This document shows positions 52,071 to 61,103 of a stretch of 64,000 bases of DNA, piece after piece (within the stretch, counting starts at the first letter, position 1; each line of letters begins with the position of its first letter). The notes under the pieces are model-generated. The model saw only the letters and a program-made list of their open reading frames with translations. It did no database searches and was not told the origin of the DNA. Source of the DNA: Flavobacteriales bacterium UBA952 (GTDB lineage Bacteria > Bacteroidota > Bacteroidia > Flavobacteriales_D > Crocinitomicaceae). The DNA lies in NCBI GenBank assembly GCA_002293185.1, contig DBCS01000008.1:478322-542321 (forward strand). The letters run 5' to 3'. Both the position numbers and the translations under genes were made by a program.

Positions 52071-53355
52071 TGGATAGCAGTTCTTTGAGGAGTTGATCTA
52101 TTTTTTCAGCAAGCGCTTTTCGAGAATACGGCAATAAGGCTTCTTTGCGTTGCGGTTTGACGGCACACATTTCTATGATTTGAGGCCAATGAATCTCGTC
52201 CTGAAAACCCACAATGTGTGTACCTGCTTGCTTGCGTAAAATTGTTGCAGTGTCGCCTTCCAAAGGCCCGACGGCTAAAATGGGTTGTTCGCTTGCGAGG
52301 TATTCAAAAACCTTACCCGGGATAATACCCATTTGGTTTTTGACATTATTAATTGGCAATAAAAGTAGGCTGCAAGCAGAAAGTTCTTCAATGACGCGCG
52401 CATGCGGTACAAATTGCTCTAAGTGGGTATATGGCATGAGGCCAGCTTCTTCTATGTCAGCGCGTACACTTGCGTCGAGCGCGCCAATGAGTCGGATCCG
52501 AAGTTTGGCTGCAAATTCTGGGTTGTTTTGGGTAAAACGACCCAAGCTTTTCCAAAGTGCACTTGGGTTGCGGTCTTTGTTGATAGAACCCGTATGTAAA
52601 ATGGTGAAGTGGGGGTCTGGTTGCTGCTGAAAAGCTGAAAAATCTTCAGGGGCAAAACCGTTTGTAACTAGCGCTACATCTCGCCCGCAAAGGGCTTGCG
52701 TTTGTTGTTGCCAGTTGCTGCTGACAATAGTGAGTAGGTCTGCTTCTAAGAGCACGCTTTTTTCGAGGGCTTGGTGCTTGGCTAGGCCAAACCGATTGAG
52801 TGGAAGCTGTTCAAACCAATCGATTTGAGTCCAAGGGTCGCGGAAATCTGCTATCCAAGGTAGTTTGGTAGCACGCTTGACATTGCGTGCAATAAGATGC
52901 ATGGTGTGCGGCGGACCGGTTGAGATAAGCGCCGCTACTTCATTGGTTTGGAGGTAGTCGATGAGGTAACGGCTTGCAGGCTTAATCCAAGCCATTTTGG
53001 CATCTGGAATAAAAAGATTAGCCCGTACATAAAGTGCAATGCGTTGTAAAAGGCCTGGCTTCTTTTTGCCTTCTTGCATAAAACCTGTTTGCAGTTGCTT
53101 CCCTTTATTTCCACTGAGACGCATGTAGAGTTGCGTTGGCTCCCAGATCGGAAGTTTGAGTACCTCTATGCCCTCCGGGATCTGAGCAAGTAGTTTGGAA
53201 TCTTGCACAGGCGCCTCGGGGTTGCTTGGTGTAAAAATAATGGGGTCCCAGCCTAATTCTTTCAGATAACGGGTAAAATGCAGCCAGCGTTGAACGCCAG
53301 TGCCGCCGCTAGGTGGCCAGTAGTAGGTCAGGATCAGTATTTTTTTATTGGCCAC
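52057..53355 (-). CDS. Glycosyltransferase family 4 (WbuB-like)
   Basis: A 432-residue GT-B glycosyltransferase. The opening ILTYYWPPSGGTGVQRWLHFTRYL is typical of WbuB/WcaI-type enzymes, and the C-terminal domain has ILHTGSINKDRNPSALW, HARVIEELSACSLLLLPIN and KVFEYLASEQPILAVG (the donor-binding glutamate). The acceptor is unknown; an O-antigen, capsule or glycolipid is likely. It overlaps alaS by eleven bases, an unusual arrangement that may couple its expression to that housekeeping gene. Confidence 0.92.
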   Translation of the reverse strand: MANKKILILTYYWPPSGGTGVQRWLHFTRYLKELGWDPIIFTPSNPEAPVQDSKLLAQIPEGIEVLKLPIWEPTQLYMRLSGNKGKQLQTGFMQEGKKKPGLLQRIALYVRANLFIPDAKMAWIKPASRYLIDYLQTNEVAALISTGPPHTMHLIARNVKRATKLPWIADFRDPWTQIDWFEQLPLNRFGLAKHQALEKSVLLEADLLTIVSSNWQQQTQALCGRDVALVTNGFAPEDFSAFQQQPDPHFTILHTGSINKDRNPSALWKSLGRFTQNNPEFAAKLRIRLIGALDASVRADIEEAGLMPYTHLEQFVPHARVIEELSACSLLLLPINNVKNQMGIIPGKVFEYLASEQPILAVGPLEGDTATILRKQAGTHIVGFQDEIHWPQIIEMCAVKPQRKEALLPYSRKALAEKIDQLLKELLSNDKG

Positions 53356-55966
53356 TCAGTTTATTTTGTAGTGCTTGGAGCGCTGCTGCGAGGCCCGCTG
53401 GGTTTTTACCGCCAGCCGTTGCAAAGGCTGCTTGGCCGCCGCCACCGCCCTGAATAAGTGCAGCAACCTCACGGATCCATTGTGCGGCGTTCCATTGTTT
53501 TTCTGCGGCAAGTGCTTCGTCTATAATGACCGTTAGCCCACATTTATCGGCCTCGCGGTGCGCTAGCACACCCACAAAAGGGCTGAATTCTTGACGCAAT
53601 TGGAAGAGGATGTCTTTAGCGCTTGCGGCGTCGGTTTGGATTTCTTTGAACAAGAAGTGCAGACCATCTTGCGTTTGCACTTCATTTTTGAGTGCATTCT
53701 TGAGGGCTTGCGCTTGAAGTTTGGCAAATTTTTCGATTTCCTTACCAAGTGCAGTATTCTTTTGCTGCAACTCCTCAATGGCCTTCACGATGTCGTCTGG
53801 TTTTTTGAGCAAGGCTTCTATATGCTCGAGTTGAGCGGCTTTGTCTTTGTAATACTGCATGGCGGCATGGCCGGTGATGGCTTCTATGCGGCGAATACCA
53901 GCGGCAACGGCGCTTTCTGCAACAAGTTTAAACACCCCGATTTGGTTGGTGTTGGAAACGTGAATGCCACCACACAATTCGATGGACTCACCAAATTCAA
54001 TAACGCGAACGGTGTCGCCGTATTTTTCTCCAAAGAGTGCCATGGCACCTTTTTTCTTGGCACTTTCGATATCGAGTGCGCGGTTTTCTTGTAAGGGTTG
54101 TGCGGCCTGAATAGCTGTGTTCACCGCTGCTTCAATTTCAGAAAGTTGTTGGTCAGTGACCTTCGCAAAATGCGAGAAGTCAAAGCGCAGGCCTTTTTCT
54201 GAGACCAAAGAGCCTTTTTGCGCTACGTGCGTGCCCAAAATACTGCGCAAGGCGTGATGGAGTAGGTGGGTGGCGCTGTGGTTTTTGGCGGTGTGTTGTT
54301 GTTTGGCTAAATCGATGCGGGCCTCAAAAGGAGCATCGAGTTGGCTGGGTAATTCGGTGCTGAGGTGCACAATGAGGTTGTTCTCTTTTTTGGTATCAAA
54401 AATTTTGATGCTTTCTGTACCGTTAAGCAATACACCGCTGTCGCCAATTTGACCACCACCTTCTGGGTAGAAAGGCGTTTGATCCAAAACGAGTTGATAA
54501 AACGTCTTGCCTTTTTGGCTTACTTTTCGGTACTTGATGATTTGAACGGATGCCGTTTTGTCGTCGTAACCAATAAATTGTGTTGTCGTATCTGGTTGTA
54601 CTTGCTGCCAGTCGTCGGTTTCTATAGTAGTGGCTGCTCTAGAGCGGTCTTTTTGTATTTGGAGTTCTTGTTGGAAACCCACTTCATCTACCTCGAGTTC
54701 GTTTTCTCTGGCAATCAAAGAGGTGAGGTCTAGCGGGAAGCCGTAGGTGTCGTAAAGTTCAAAAACAGCTTTTCCATCGAGTTGTTTGGCGCCTTGTGCC
54801 TTGACGCTTACGATGAGATCGTCTATGCGCTTAATGCCGAGTTCGAGCGTTCTAAAGAAACTCAATTCTTCTTCTTTGACCACTTTATTGATGAGTTCCT
54901 TTTGGCTATTGAGTTCTGGGTAAGCCTTGCCCATGAGGTCGGTGAGGACCATGGCGAGGTCGCAGAGAAAGGGTTCTTTGAGGCCAAGGGTTTGGTAGCC
55001 ATAGCGCACTGCTCTGCGCAAGATGCGGCGGATGACATAACCAGCCCCGTTGTTGGCAGGGAGTTGGCCGTCGGCAATTGAAAAGGCAATGGCTCGGATG
55101 TGATCGGCAATGACGCGCAGCGCGATATCGGTTTCTTCAGCCCTTCCGTAAGGAATATTGGCTTGCTTTGAGATAAACTGAATAAGGGTTTGAAAGAGGT
55201 CGGTGTCGTAGTTGGATTGCTTGCCTTGCAGGGCCATTGCCAAGCGCTCGAGGCCCATACCGGTGTCGACATGCTTAGCGGGGAGTGGCTCAAGGCTGCC
55301 ATTGGCCTTGCGGTTGAACTCCATAAATACGTTGTTCCAAATTTCAATCACTTGGGGGTGGTCGGCATTGACCAATATTTTGCCGTCGCGTTTTGCGCGT
55401 TCTTCTTGGCTGCGGAGATCGACGTGAATTTCAGTACAAGGGCCGCAAGGGCCGGTGTCGCCCATCTCCCAAAAGTTGTCTTTTTTAGAGGCGAGAATGA
55501 TGCGGTCTTCAGCGATGTATTTTTTCCATATTTGTATGCTTTCACTGTCTTGCGGCACGCCGTCTTTTGCATCGCCTTCAAAAACGGTAACGTAGAGTTG
55601 ATCAACAGGAATTTTATAGACGGTGGTGAGTAGCTCCCATGCCCAGCCAATGGCTTCTTCTTTGAAGTAATCGCCAAAAGACCAATTGCCCAACATTTCG
55701 AACATGGTGTGGTGGTAGGTGTCTACGCCCACTTCTTCGAGATCGTTGTGTTTGCCCGAAACGCGCAAGCATTTTTGCGAGTTGGCGACACGTCGGTTGG
55801 CAGGAACTTGGTAACCCAAGAAAAAATCCTTGAATTGGTTCATGCCGGCGTTGGTGAACATCAGGGTAGGGTCGTTCTTGACCACCATTGGGGCGGAAGA
55901 AACGATTTGGTGTCCTTTACTTTCAAAAAAGTCGAAAAATTGTTGGCGAATTGCGGAAACGGTCAT
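53345..55966 (-). CDS. alaS: Alanyl-tRNA synthetase
   Basis: A full-length 873-residue class II synthetase. N-terminal RQQFFDFFESKGHQIV and MFTNAGMNQFKDFFLG, motif 2 region WEMGDTGPCGPCTEIH, the editing-domain HxxxH in NHSATHLLHHALR and the downstream CGGIH metal ligands are all present. The C-terminal glycine-rich GGGGGQAAFATAGG is typical of the C-Ala domain. The ATG at 55966 is preceded by a good promoter element. It heads a five-gene minus-strand operon with glycosyltransferase genes. Confidence 0.98.
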   Translation of the reverse strand: MTVSAIRQQFFDFFESKGHQIVSSAPMVVKNDPTLMFTNAGMNQFKDFFLGYQVPANRRVANSQKCLRVSGKHNDLEEVGVDTYHHTMFEMLGNWSFGDYFKEEAIGWAWELLTTVYKIPVDQLYVTVFEGDAKDGVPQDSESIQIWKKYIAEDRIILASKKDNFWEMGDTGPCGPCTEIHVDLRSQEERAKRDGKILVNADHPQVIEIWNNVFMEFNRKANGSLEPLPAKHVDTGMGLERLAMALQGKQSNYDTDLFQTLIQFISKQANIPYGRAEETDIALRVIADHIRAIAFSIADGQLPANNGAGYVIRRILRRAVRYGYQTLGLKEPFLCDLAMVLTDLMGKAYPELNSQKELINKVVKEEELSFFRTLELGIKRIDDLIVSVKAQGAKQLDGKAVFELYDTYGFPLDLTSLIARENELEVDEVGFQQELQIQKDRSRAATTIETDDWQQVQPDTTTQFIGYDDKTASVQIIKYRKVSQKGKTFYQLVLDQTPFYPEGGGQIGDSGVLLNGTESIKIFDTKKENNLIVHLSTELPSQLDAPFEARIDLAKQQHTAKNHSATHLLHHALRSILGTHVAQKGSLVSEKGLRFDFSHFAKVTDQQLSEIEAAVNTAIQAAQPLQENRALDIESAKKKGAMALFGEKYGDTVRVIEFGESIELCGGIHVSNTNQIGVFKLVAESAVAAGIRRIEAITGHAAMQYYKDKAAQLEHIEALLKKPDDIVKAIEELQQKNTALGKEIEKFAKLQAQALKNALKNEVQTQDGLHFLFKEIQTDAASAKDILFQLRQEFSPFVGVLAHREADKCGLTVIIDEALAAEKQWNAAQWIREVAALIQGGGGGQAAFATAGGKNPAGLAAALQALQNKLSGQ

Positions 55967-55984
55967 GTGTAAATGCTGAATTTA

Positions 55985-56022
55985 CAAATTTAGGAAAATG
56001 CGCCGAGCTTCGTGTATCTTTG
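55985..56022. promoter_or_regulatory. Divergent -7 elements of alaS and the O-methyltransferase gene
   Basis: The minus strand reads TAAATTTG at 55992-55985, 18 bases before alaS. The plus strand reads TATCTTTG at 56015-56022, 17 bases before the ATG at 56040. Neither has a clear upstream TTG at the usual spacing. Confidence 0.55.
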
Positions 56023-56039
56023 TGTAAATACAAACACAA

Positions 56040-56678
56040 ATGGATTTCATTTCTTCTGAATTACAAGCTTATGTGAGCGCACACAGTTCTGAGGCTTCGG
56101 CATTGCTCACAAAAATAGACCGCCAAACGCATTTAGAAGTACTGCAGCCCCGCATGCTCAGTGGTCATTTTCAAGGCCGTGTTTTGAGCATGATTGCCAA
56201 GTTGCTGCGCCCTCAAACCATTTTAGAAATTGGTACTTACACGGGCTATTCTGCCTTGTGCTTGGCCGAAGGGCTTCAGCCCGAAGGCAAACTCCTCACT
56301 ATTGATGTCAATGAAGAGTTGGAACAACGCGTGCGGTCGTATTTTGCTGCTTCAGATTTTTCCAAACAAATTGAATACAAAATTGGCAATGCCGCTCAAA
56401 TCATTCCTTTACTCGATCTGATGTTTGATTTGATTTTTATCGATGCCGACAAACAACAGTATCCACTTTATTACGAACAAGCCCTTGAAAAACTGAATCC
56501 GGGTGGTTTTATTTTGATCGACAACGTATTGTGGTCGGGGAAGGTGCTCGACGCTGCCCATCAAGACAAAGATACTGCGTTGCTTCGCGCGCTCAATCAG
56601 AAAATAAGCCAAGACACAAGAGCAGAAAAGGTATTGTTACCCATTAGAGACGGCTTGTATTTGATTCGTAAAATTTAA
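56040..56678 (+). CDS. Family 3 O-methyltransferase
   Basis: A 212-residue SAM-dependent methyltransferase of the catechol/caffeoyl-CoA O-methyltransferase type. ILEIGTYTGYSALCLAEGL is the SAM motif, LTIDVNEEL the acidic loop, and DLIFIDADKQQYPLYYEQAL the metal-binding Asp region. IDNVLWSGKVLD completes the family features. The substrate is unknown, likely a small phenolic or catechol. It is the only gene of its transcript, ending at the hairpin at 56788. Confidence 0.92.
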   Translation: MDFISSELQAYVSAHSSEASALLTKIDRQTHLEVLQPRMLSGHFQGRVLSMIAKLLRPQTILEIGTYTGYSALCLAEGLQPEGKLLTIDVNEELEQRVRSYFAASDFSKQIEYKIGNAAQIIPLLDLMFDLIFIDADKQQYPLYYEQALEKLNPGGFILIDNVLWSGKVLDAAHQDKDTALLRALNQKISQDTRAEKVLLPIRDGLYLIRKI

Positions 56679-56699
56679 CAAATATTTTACATTGGAAAG

Positions 56700-56730
56700 T
56701 TTGCAGATCCAAAATACTGCCTTAAATTTG
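56700..56730 (+). promoter_or_regulatory. Orphan consensus promoter
   Basis: TTTG (56700-56703) and TAAATTTG (56723-56730) are separated by exactly 19 bases, the best promoter in the window, but no coding frame follows it. The next plus-strand feature is the terminator at 56788-56822. Confidence 0.72.
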
Positions 56731-56735
56731 TCTCA

Positions 56736-56827
56736 AGATTACAGTTCATAGTTGTAGTTTTAGTTTATAGTTTTAGCATGGTTTAGCAAAAAGAGGAACA
56801 AATAGCGTTTGTTCCTCTTTTTGTTTT
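56736..56827 (+). ncRNA. Candidate small RNA of about 90 nt
   Basis: From the predicted transcription start about six bases after the orphan -7 element to the end of the T-run there are about 90 bases. The body contains irregular repeats of AGTT and TTAG (GTTGTAGTTTTAGTTTATAG) and then the 15-bp terminator hairpin. The only ATG gives a two-codon frame. This is inferred from promoter and terminator alone; no known RNA family is recognised. Confidence 0.5.
56788..56822. terminator. Bidirectional terminator after the O-methyltransferase and Nudix genes
   Basis: A perfect 15-bp stem (AAAAAGAGGAACAAA with TTTGTTCCTCTTTTT, loop TAGCG) stops both strands and forms the 3' end of the candidate small RNA. 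Confidence 0.9.
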
Positions 56828-56847
56828 TTAGGCGTCTATGTTCATTG

Positions 56848-57465
56848 TTAAAGTTCCTTCAGTAGCAACTTAAGCTCATTCAAAATGAGTGCTGTTGCCC
56901 CCCAAACAATTTTTTCTTGTAGTACAAAACAAGGATGGTCTTTCAAGATCGCACCTCCCGGAATATGGATATCTTTTTGAATACAACTTTCTTGCTTTAA
57001 TAGCTCTGAAATTGCGATACTAAAAATTTGCTGAACCTCTCGGGGGTTGGGTTGGAGTAGGGGTGCTTCTTCATGTAGAAATATAAACGGGCTGACTTCA
57101 AACCCAGAAACGGGAATCCATACGTTCGAAAGGGTTTTGATTTGCTGGCCGTTGTTGATCGGGATGCCAATTTCTTCAAAGGACTCTCTTCTGGCGGTGA
57201 ATTCGAGATGTAGATCTGTTGGGTCTGGTTTCCCGCCTGGAAAGGCCATTTGGCCGCTGTGTTGCCCGTTGTAGGTACTGCGTTCGATCAAAATGAAATA
57301 CCAATTAGTGTCTTTTTGATAGAAATGAATGGCTACTGCTGCGGGGCGCTTTGCTTGAGCAGCGTGGCTTTCTTCAAATTGTTGGCGATAGCGCTTGTAT
57401 GGCGCATGGGCTGCTTCACCTGGAAGTTCTTTTTCAAAGCATTGGAGCAACCAATCTCGATTCAT
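56848..57465 (-). CDS. Nudix CoA pyrophosphatase-like hydrolase
   Basis: A 205-residue Nudix hydrolase. HSGQMAFPGGKPDPTDLHLE and the following FTARRESFEEIGI form the Nudix box, with the CoA-specific GQMAFPGG upstream as in NudL. The enzyme splits CoA or acyl-CoA into phosphopantetheine and ADP. No signal or membrane segment is apparent. The ATG at 57465 is divergent from glnN; both face the promoter region at 57567-57598. Confidence 0.9.
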   Translation of the reverse strand: MNRDWLLQCFEKELPGEAAHAPYKRYRQQFEESHAAQAKRPAAVAIHFYQKDTNWYFILIERSTYNGQHSGQMAFPGGKPDPTDLHLEFTARRESFEEIGIPINNGQQIKTLSNVWIPVSGFEVSPFIFLHEEAPLLQPNPREVQQIFSIAISELLKQESCIQKDIHIPGGAILKDHPCFVLQEKIVWGATALILNELKLLLKEL

Positions 57466-57566
57466 CTTACAAAGTTCGGAATTCTTTAAGAATTCTATTA
57501 AATTTCATTATTTTTTAATTTAATGTTAAAAAAGAGGGGGTAATGTTGAAAAAATGACATAAAATT

Positions 57567-57598
57567 TTGCTTGACCCCCTAAATATTAGATATCTTTG
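57567..57598 (+). promoter_or_regulatory. Promoter of glnN
   Basis: A TTG at 57567-57569 (21 bases) or 57571-57573 (17 bases) precedes TATCTTTG (57591-57598). The ATG follows at 57615. The TTG at 57567 is in frame with the gene and looks like a start, but it must be promoter. Confidence 0.72.
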
Positions 57599-57614
57599 TC
57601 AAAAATTATTAAAA

Positions 57615-59801
57615 ATGGCAACAAAAAGACTAAGAGCGTATCAAGATGTATTGCACCGTGAACCCAAGCACATTGATTACAATGGTAAGCTTTCGGATCT
57701 TTTCGGTCAAAATGTATTTCACCAAGATGTCATGCGGGAGTACCTTCCTTCAGACACTTACAAATTCATGACAGAAGCCATTCAGAATGGTACCCGCTTA
57801 GATCGTAAATACGCAGACCAAGTGGCTAGCGCCATGAAAGACTGGGCCATTTCCAAAGGTGCAACGCACTACACCCACTGGTTTCAACCACTTACAGGAA
57901 CAACCGCAGAAAAGCACGACGCTTTTTTAAAGCCAATTGGCCCAGGTAAAGCCATTGAGCGTTTCGATGGCGACATGCTCATACAGCAAGAACCAGATGC
58001 ATCCTCTTTTCCTAATGGCGGTATCCGCAATACTTTTGAGGCTCGTGGTTATACGGCTTGGGACCCATCTTCACCTGCTTTTGTTATTGGCAAAACACTT
58101 TGTATCCCGACCATTTTTATTTCTTACACTGGTGAGTCTTTAGATTATAAGATGCCTTTACTCAAGGCCTTGAATGCCGTAGACCACGCAGCGGTTGAGG
58201 TATGTCAGTACTTTGATAAAAACGTCAACAAAGTAAACGCTACCCTAGGTTGGGAACAAGAATACTTCTTAATTGACTCCGCGTTGTTCAATGCGCGCCC
58301 TGACCTCATGCTCACAGGTCGTGCACTTTTTGGCCATGCTCCGGCCAAAGGTCAGCAACTAGAAGACCACTATTTTGGATCTATTCCTGAGCGCGTCAAT
58401 GCGTTTATGCGTGAGTTTGAGGTGGAATCTTTATTATTAGGTATTCCAGTTACTACCCGCCACAATGAAGTAGCGCCTAATCAGTTTGAGTGCGCACCAA
58501 TCTTTGAAGAATGTAACTTGGCCAATGACCACAACTTGTTGTTGATGGACATCATGGAGAAAATTGCACGCAAGCATAACTTCCGCGTGTTATTGCACGA
58601 GAAGCCATTTGCTGGCGTGAACGGTTCGGGTAAACACAACAACTGGTCTTTGAGCACCAACACGGGTGTCAATCTTTTAGCTCCGGGCAAAAACCCAAAA
58701 TCTAATTTGCAGTTTTTGACATTTTTTGTCAACACCATTATGGCCATCCACGACAACGCTGATTTACTCCGCGCTGCCATCGCTTCGGCAGGTAATGACC
58801 ACCGCTTAGGCGCCAATGAAGCGCCTCCAGCGATTATTTCTGCGTTCATCGGGACGCAGCTTTCTGGCCTCCTCGACGACCTTGAAAAGAACATCAAAGC
58901 CGGCAAAATGACGCCCCAAGACAAAACCGAGCTCAAACTCAATATTGGCAAAATACCGCAAATCTTACTCGACAACACTGACCGTAACCGCACCTCTCCA
59001 TTTGCTTTTACAGGTAATAAATTTGAGTTCCGTGCGGTTGGTTCTTCTGCCAATTGTGCTTCGGCAATGATTGTTTTGAACACCATTATGGCCAAGCAAC
59101 TACGTGCTTTCAAAATTTCAGTAGATGCACGCATCGAAAAAGGAGAGTCCAAAGACGAAGCCATTCTTAAAGAATTGCAAGTGCTCATTAAAGCCTCTAA
59201 GAAAATCCGTTTCGAGGGCAATGGCTACGGAGACGAATGGGTTAAAGATGCCGAAAAACGTGGCTTGTCTAATTTAAAAGATACGCCTCGTGCACTGCAA
59301 GTGTGGCATGATCAAAAAGTCGTTAAATTATTCAATGACTTAGAGATACTCACCCCTCGTGAGCTCGAGGCACGTGCAGAAATTGAATTTGAAAATTACA
59401 TCTTAAAAATTCAAATTGAGTCTCGCTTGATGGGCGACCTCGTTCAGAATTATTTTATTCCAGCAGCCGTCACTTACCAAAATAAATTGATTGAAAACGT
59501 GCAGGGCTTGATGAGTGTGTTCGGTGAAAAAGCAGGAAAAGCTGCCGCTAAAGCACAACTCGAATTGCTCGAGAAAGTGTCTTTACACATCAACAAAATG
59601 AAAGATGCCTCCGATACCATGTTAGCCGCCCGCAAAGTAGCCAATAAAATCGAAGGTTCAGAGCAAAAAGCATTGGCATACTGCGATCAAGTCAAAACAC
59701 ATTTTGATGAAATTCGCTACCACGCTGATAAACTCGAGCTCTTGGTAGAAGACGAACTTTGGCCCTTGCCTAAATTCAGAGAATTACTTTTCATCCGCTA
59801 A
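57615..59801 (+). CDS. glnN: Type III glutamine synthetase
   Basis: ATP-dependent synthesis of glutamine from glutamate and ammonia; type III enzymes are large dodecamers common in Bacteroidota. This 728-residue chain has the type III signatures: NGGIRNTFEARGYTAWDPSSP, GWEQEYFLID, VTTRHNEVAPNQFECAPIF, GVNGSGKHNNWSLSTNTG and RNRTSPFAFTGNKFEFRAVG. The ATG at 57615 gives MATKRLRAYQDVLHREP; an upstream extension would read through the promoter. A strong terminator lies directly behind it. It stands alone and is probably regulated by nitrogen supply. Confidence 0.97.
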   Translation: MATKRLRAYQDVLHREPKHIDYNGKLSDLFGQNVFHQDVMREYLPSDTYKFMTEAIQNGTRLDRKYADQVASAMKDWAISKGATHYTHWFQPLTGTTAEKHDAFLKPIGPGKAIERFDGDMLIQQEPDASSFPNGGIRNTFEARGYTAWDPSSPAFVIGKTLCIPTIFISYTGESLDYKMPLLKALNAVDHAAVEVCQYFDKNVNKVNATLGWEQEYFLIDSALFNARPDLMLTGRALFGHAPAKGQQLEDHYFGSIPERVNAFMREFEVESLLLGIPVTTRHNEVAPNQFECAPIFEECNLANDHNLLLMDIMEKIARKHNFRVLLHEKPFAGVNGSGKHNNWSLSTNTGVNLLAPGKNPKSNLQFLTFFVNTIMAIHDNADLLRAAIASAGNDHRLGANEAPPAIISAFIGTQLSGLLDDLEKNIKAGKMTPQDKTELKLNIGKIPQILLDNTDRNRTSPFAFTGNKFEFRAVGSSANCASAMIVLNTIMAKQLRAFKISVDARIEKGESKDEAILKELQVLIKASKKIRFEGNGYGDEWVKDAEKRGLSNLKDTPRALQVWHDQKVVKLFNDLEILTPRELEARAEIEFENYILKIQIESRLMGDLVQNYFIPAAVTYQNKLIENVQGLMSVFGEKAGKAAAKAQLELLEKVSLHINKMKDASDTMLAARKVANKIEGSEQKALAYCDQVKTHFDEIRYHADKLELLVEDELWPLPKFRELLFIR

Positions 59802-59827
59802 AATAGATAGGTTTCGTTTTAGAGTGG

Positions 59828-59860
59828 AAAAAAGCCCCGTTGTTCGCAACGGGGTTTTTT
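59828..59860. terminator. Bidirectional terminator between glnN and the unknown 405-residue gene
   Basis: CCCCGTTG and CAACGGGG form the core stem with a TTCG loop, extended by six A on the left and six T on the right. It ends both convergent genes. Confidence 0.9.
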
Positions 59861-59861
59861 G

Positions 59862-61079
59862 TTATTCAATAACCTTGCCTAGCAATTTCAAAAACTCACC
59901 AGCCGCAAAATAGTCTTCTTTGAGTTCCCAGCGGATGGTTTGTTTTTCAGTACTCACTTTGGCGGTGCGCGCAGAGAAATCAGAAATACCGCGGTAGATA
60001 GGGAAGAGCTCGAGTATTGCTGCTGCCCAGCCGGCGTTTTCTAGCTTCGTGAGCAGGGTAGGGTCTCCGGCAAAAACAATGGGTGCAGGGCTTTGTTCGG
60101 TAAAAAACTGCCCATTATGAAGATGCTTTTTAGGACTGCTGCAGATATATAATTGCTTGCCACCTTCTTTTTTGATGGCGTATAGTGTCTCGTTGACCCG
60201 TACAAAATTGGAAGCCCATTGCCAGTCTGCAAAAGCACTTTTTGCAGCTGCTAAAAAATCTTCTCGGTGCTGACTTCTATCAAAGGTAAGAAGTGCTTCA
60301 AATTCTAAGGCGAGTGCTTGCTTGGTATTGAGCTTTGCACCGTAATAATTGACCGAAGCCGCATTGATCAGACCAAAGAACTCCAAAGTACTTGGTAAAT
60401 TACTCAGTGCAAGGGGGCTGCTCATATGAAAACCATTTGGACGAAGGATGTTTGTGGCTTTTTTGCTCGTTTTGGGTAACTCCAGCGAGAAAGCATGCTT
60501 CTCCCAGTTGAGGGTGTAGGTTTGTTGTTGCAGTTCAAAAGTATGTTCTCTGGATTTGAATTGTTTGGTTTCAAACTTGAGGCCCCTTACACATTCTTCA
60601 AAATATTTTGCCTCTCGATCATTAAGGCTTTCCGTAAAAATAAAAACGCCTTTTTCAATCCCGAAATACGCGTTTTGCTGCCATCCGAGTTGAACACCTT
60701 TGCCGGGTAAAAACAAACAGGATAATTGTTTTTTAGGATGTTCTAAAAGATAATAGGCAACGGCTCCGGTAAGATCAAAATGAAAACCTGACAAGGCAGC
60801 ATTCGGTTTTTCTTTGAATAGTAAGGACATCTTTTGAAGTGCGTCTTGAACGGCTTCGTCTTTTGATTCGAGTTGTTGCTCGAGCAACCAACTTTGAACA
60901 ACTTGGATTGGTAAAACTGAAAAACTGAAGACTTGCTGCTTGAAAGTAGGCACCTGCGCAGCCCTAGACTCGGGTAAATCTAAAAATGGAGCGAGCGCGT
61001 AGCTCAAATAAAGTAAGAGCAAAACAAATAAGCTGAATACGAGTTCTTTGAGCAACTTCACGGTGTAAAGATATGGCAA
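59862..61079 (-). CDS. Unknown membrane-anchored protein (405 residues)
   Basis: A 405-residue protein with one N-terminal hydrophobic segment (LVFSLFVLLLLYLSYALAPF) and a large mostly beta-rich domain behind it. It has no signal-peptidase-like site, so it should be a type II membrane protein facing the periplasm. I recognise no family. The ATG at 61079 is uncertain: TATCTTTA, a near -7 element, lies at 61073-61066 within the first codons, and a GTG at 61061 (giving MKLLKELVF) would then be the true start. It is divergent from the PlsC-like gene. Confidence 0.7.
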   Translation of the reverse strand: MPYLYTVKLLKELVFSLFVLLLLYLSYALAPFLDLPESRAAQVPTFKQQVFSFSVLPIQVVQSWLLEQQLESKDEAVQDALQKMSLLFKEKPNAALSGFHFDLTGAVAYYLLEHPKKQLSCLFLPGKGVQLGWQQNAYFGIEKGVFIFTESLNDREAKYFEECVRGLKFETKQFKSREHTFELQQQTYTLNWEKHAFSLELPKTSKKATNILRPNGFHMSSPLALSNLPSTLEFFGLINAASVNYYGAKLNTKQALALEFEALLTFDRSQHREDFLAAAKSAFADWQWASNFVRVNETLYAIKKEGGKQLYICSSPKKHLHNGQFFTEQSPAPIVFAGDPTLLTKLENAGWAAAILELFPIYRGISDFSARTAKVSTEKQTIRWELKEDYFAAGEFLKLLGKVIE

Positions 61080-61103
61080 AGATGAATTGTTTATCTTTAG
61101 CCA

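Noticed and set aside
58481..59221. A 246-codon open frame on the minus strand inside glnN
   Set aside because: It is the antisense of a fully conserved enzyme, has no promoter, and its composition reflects the opposite strand.
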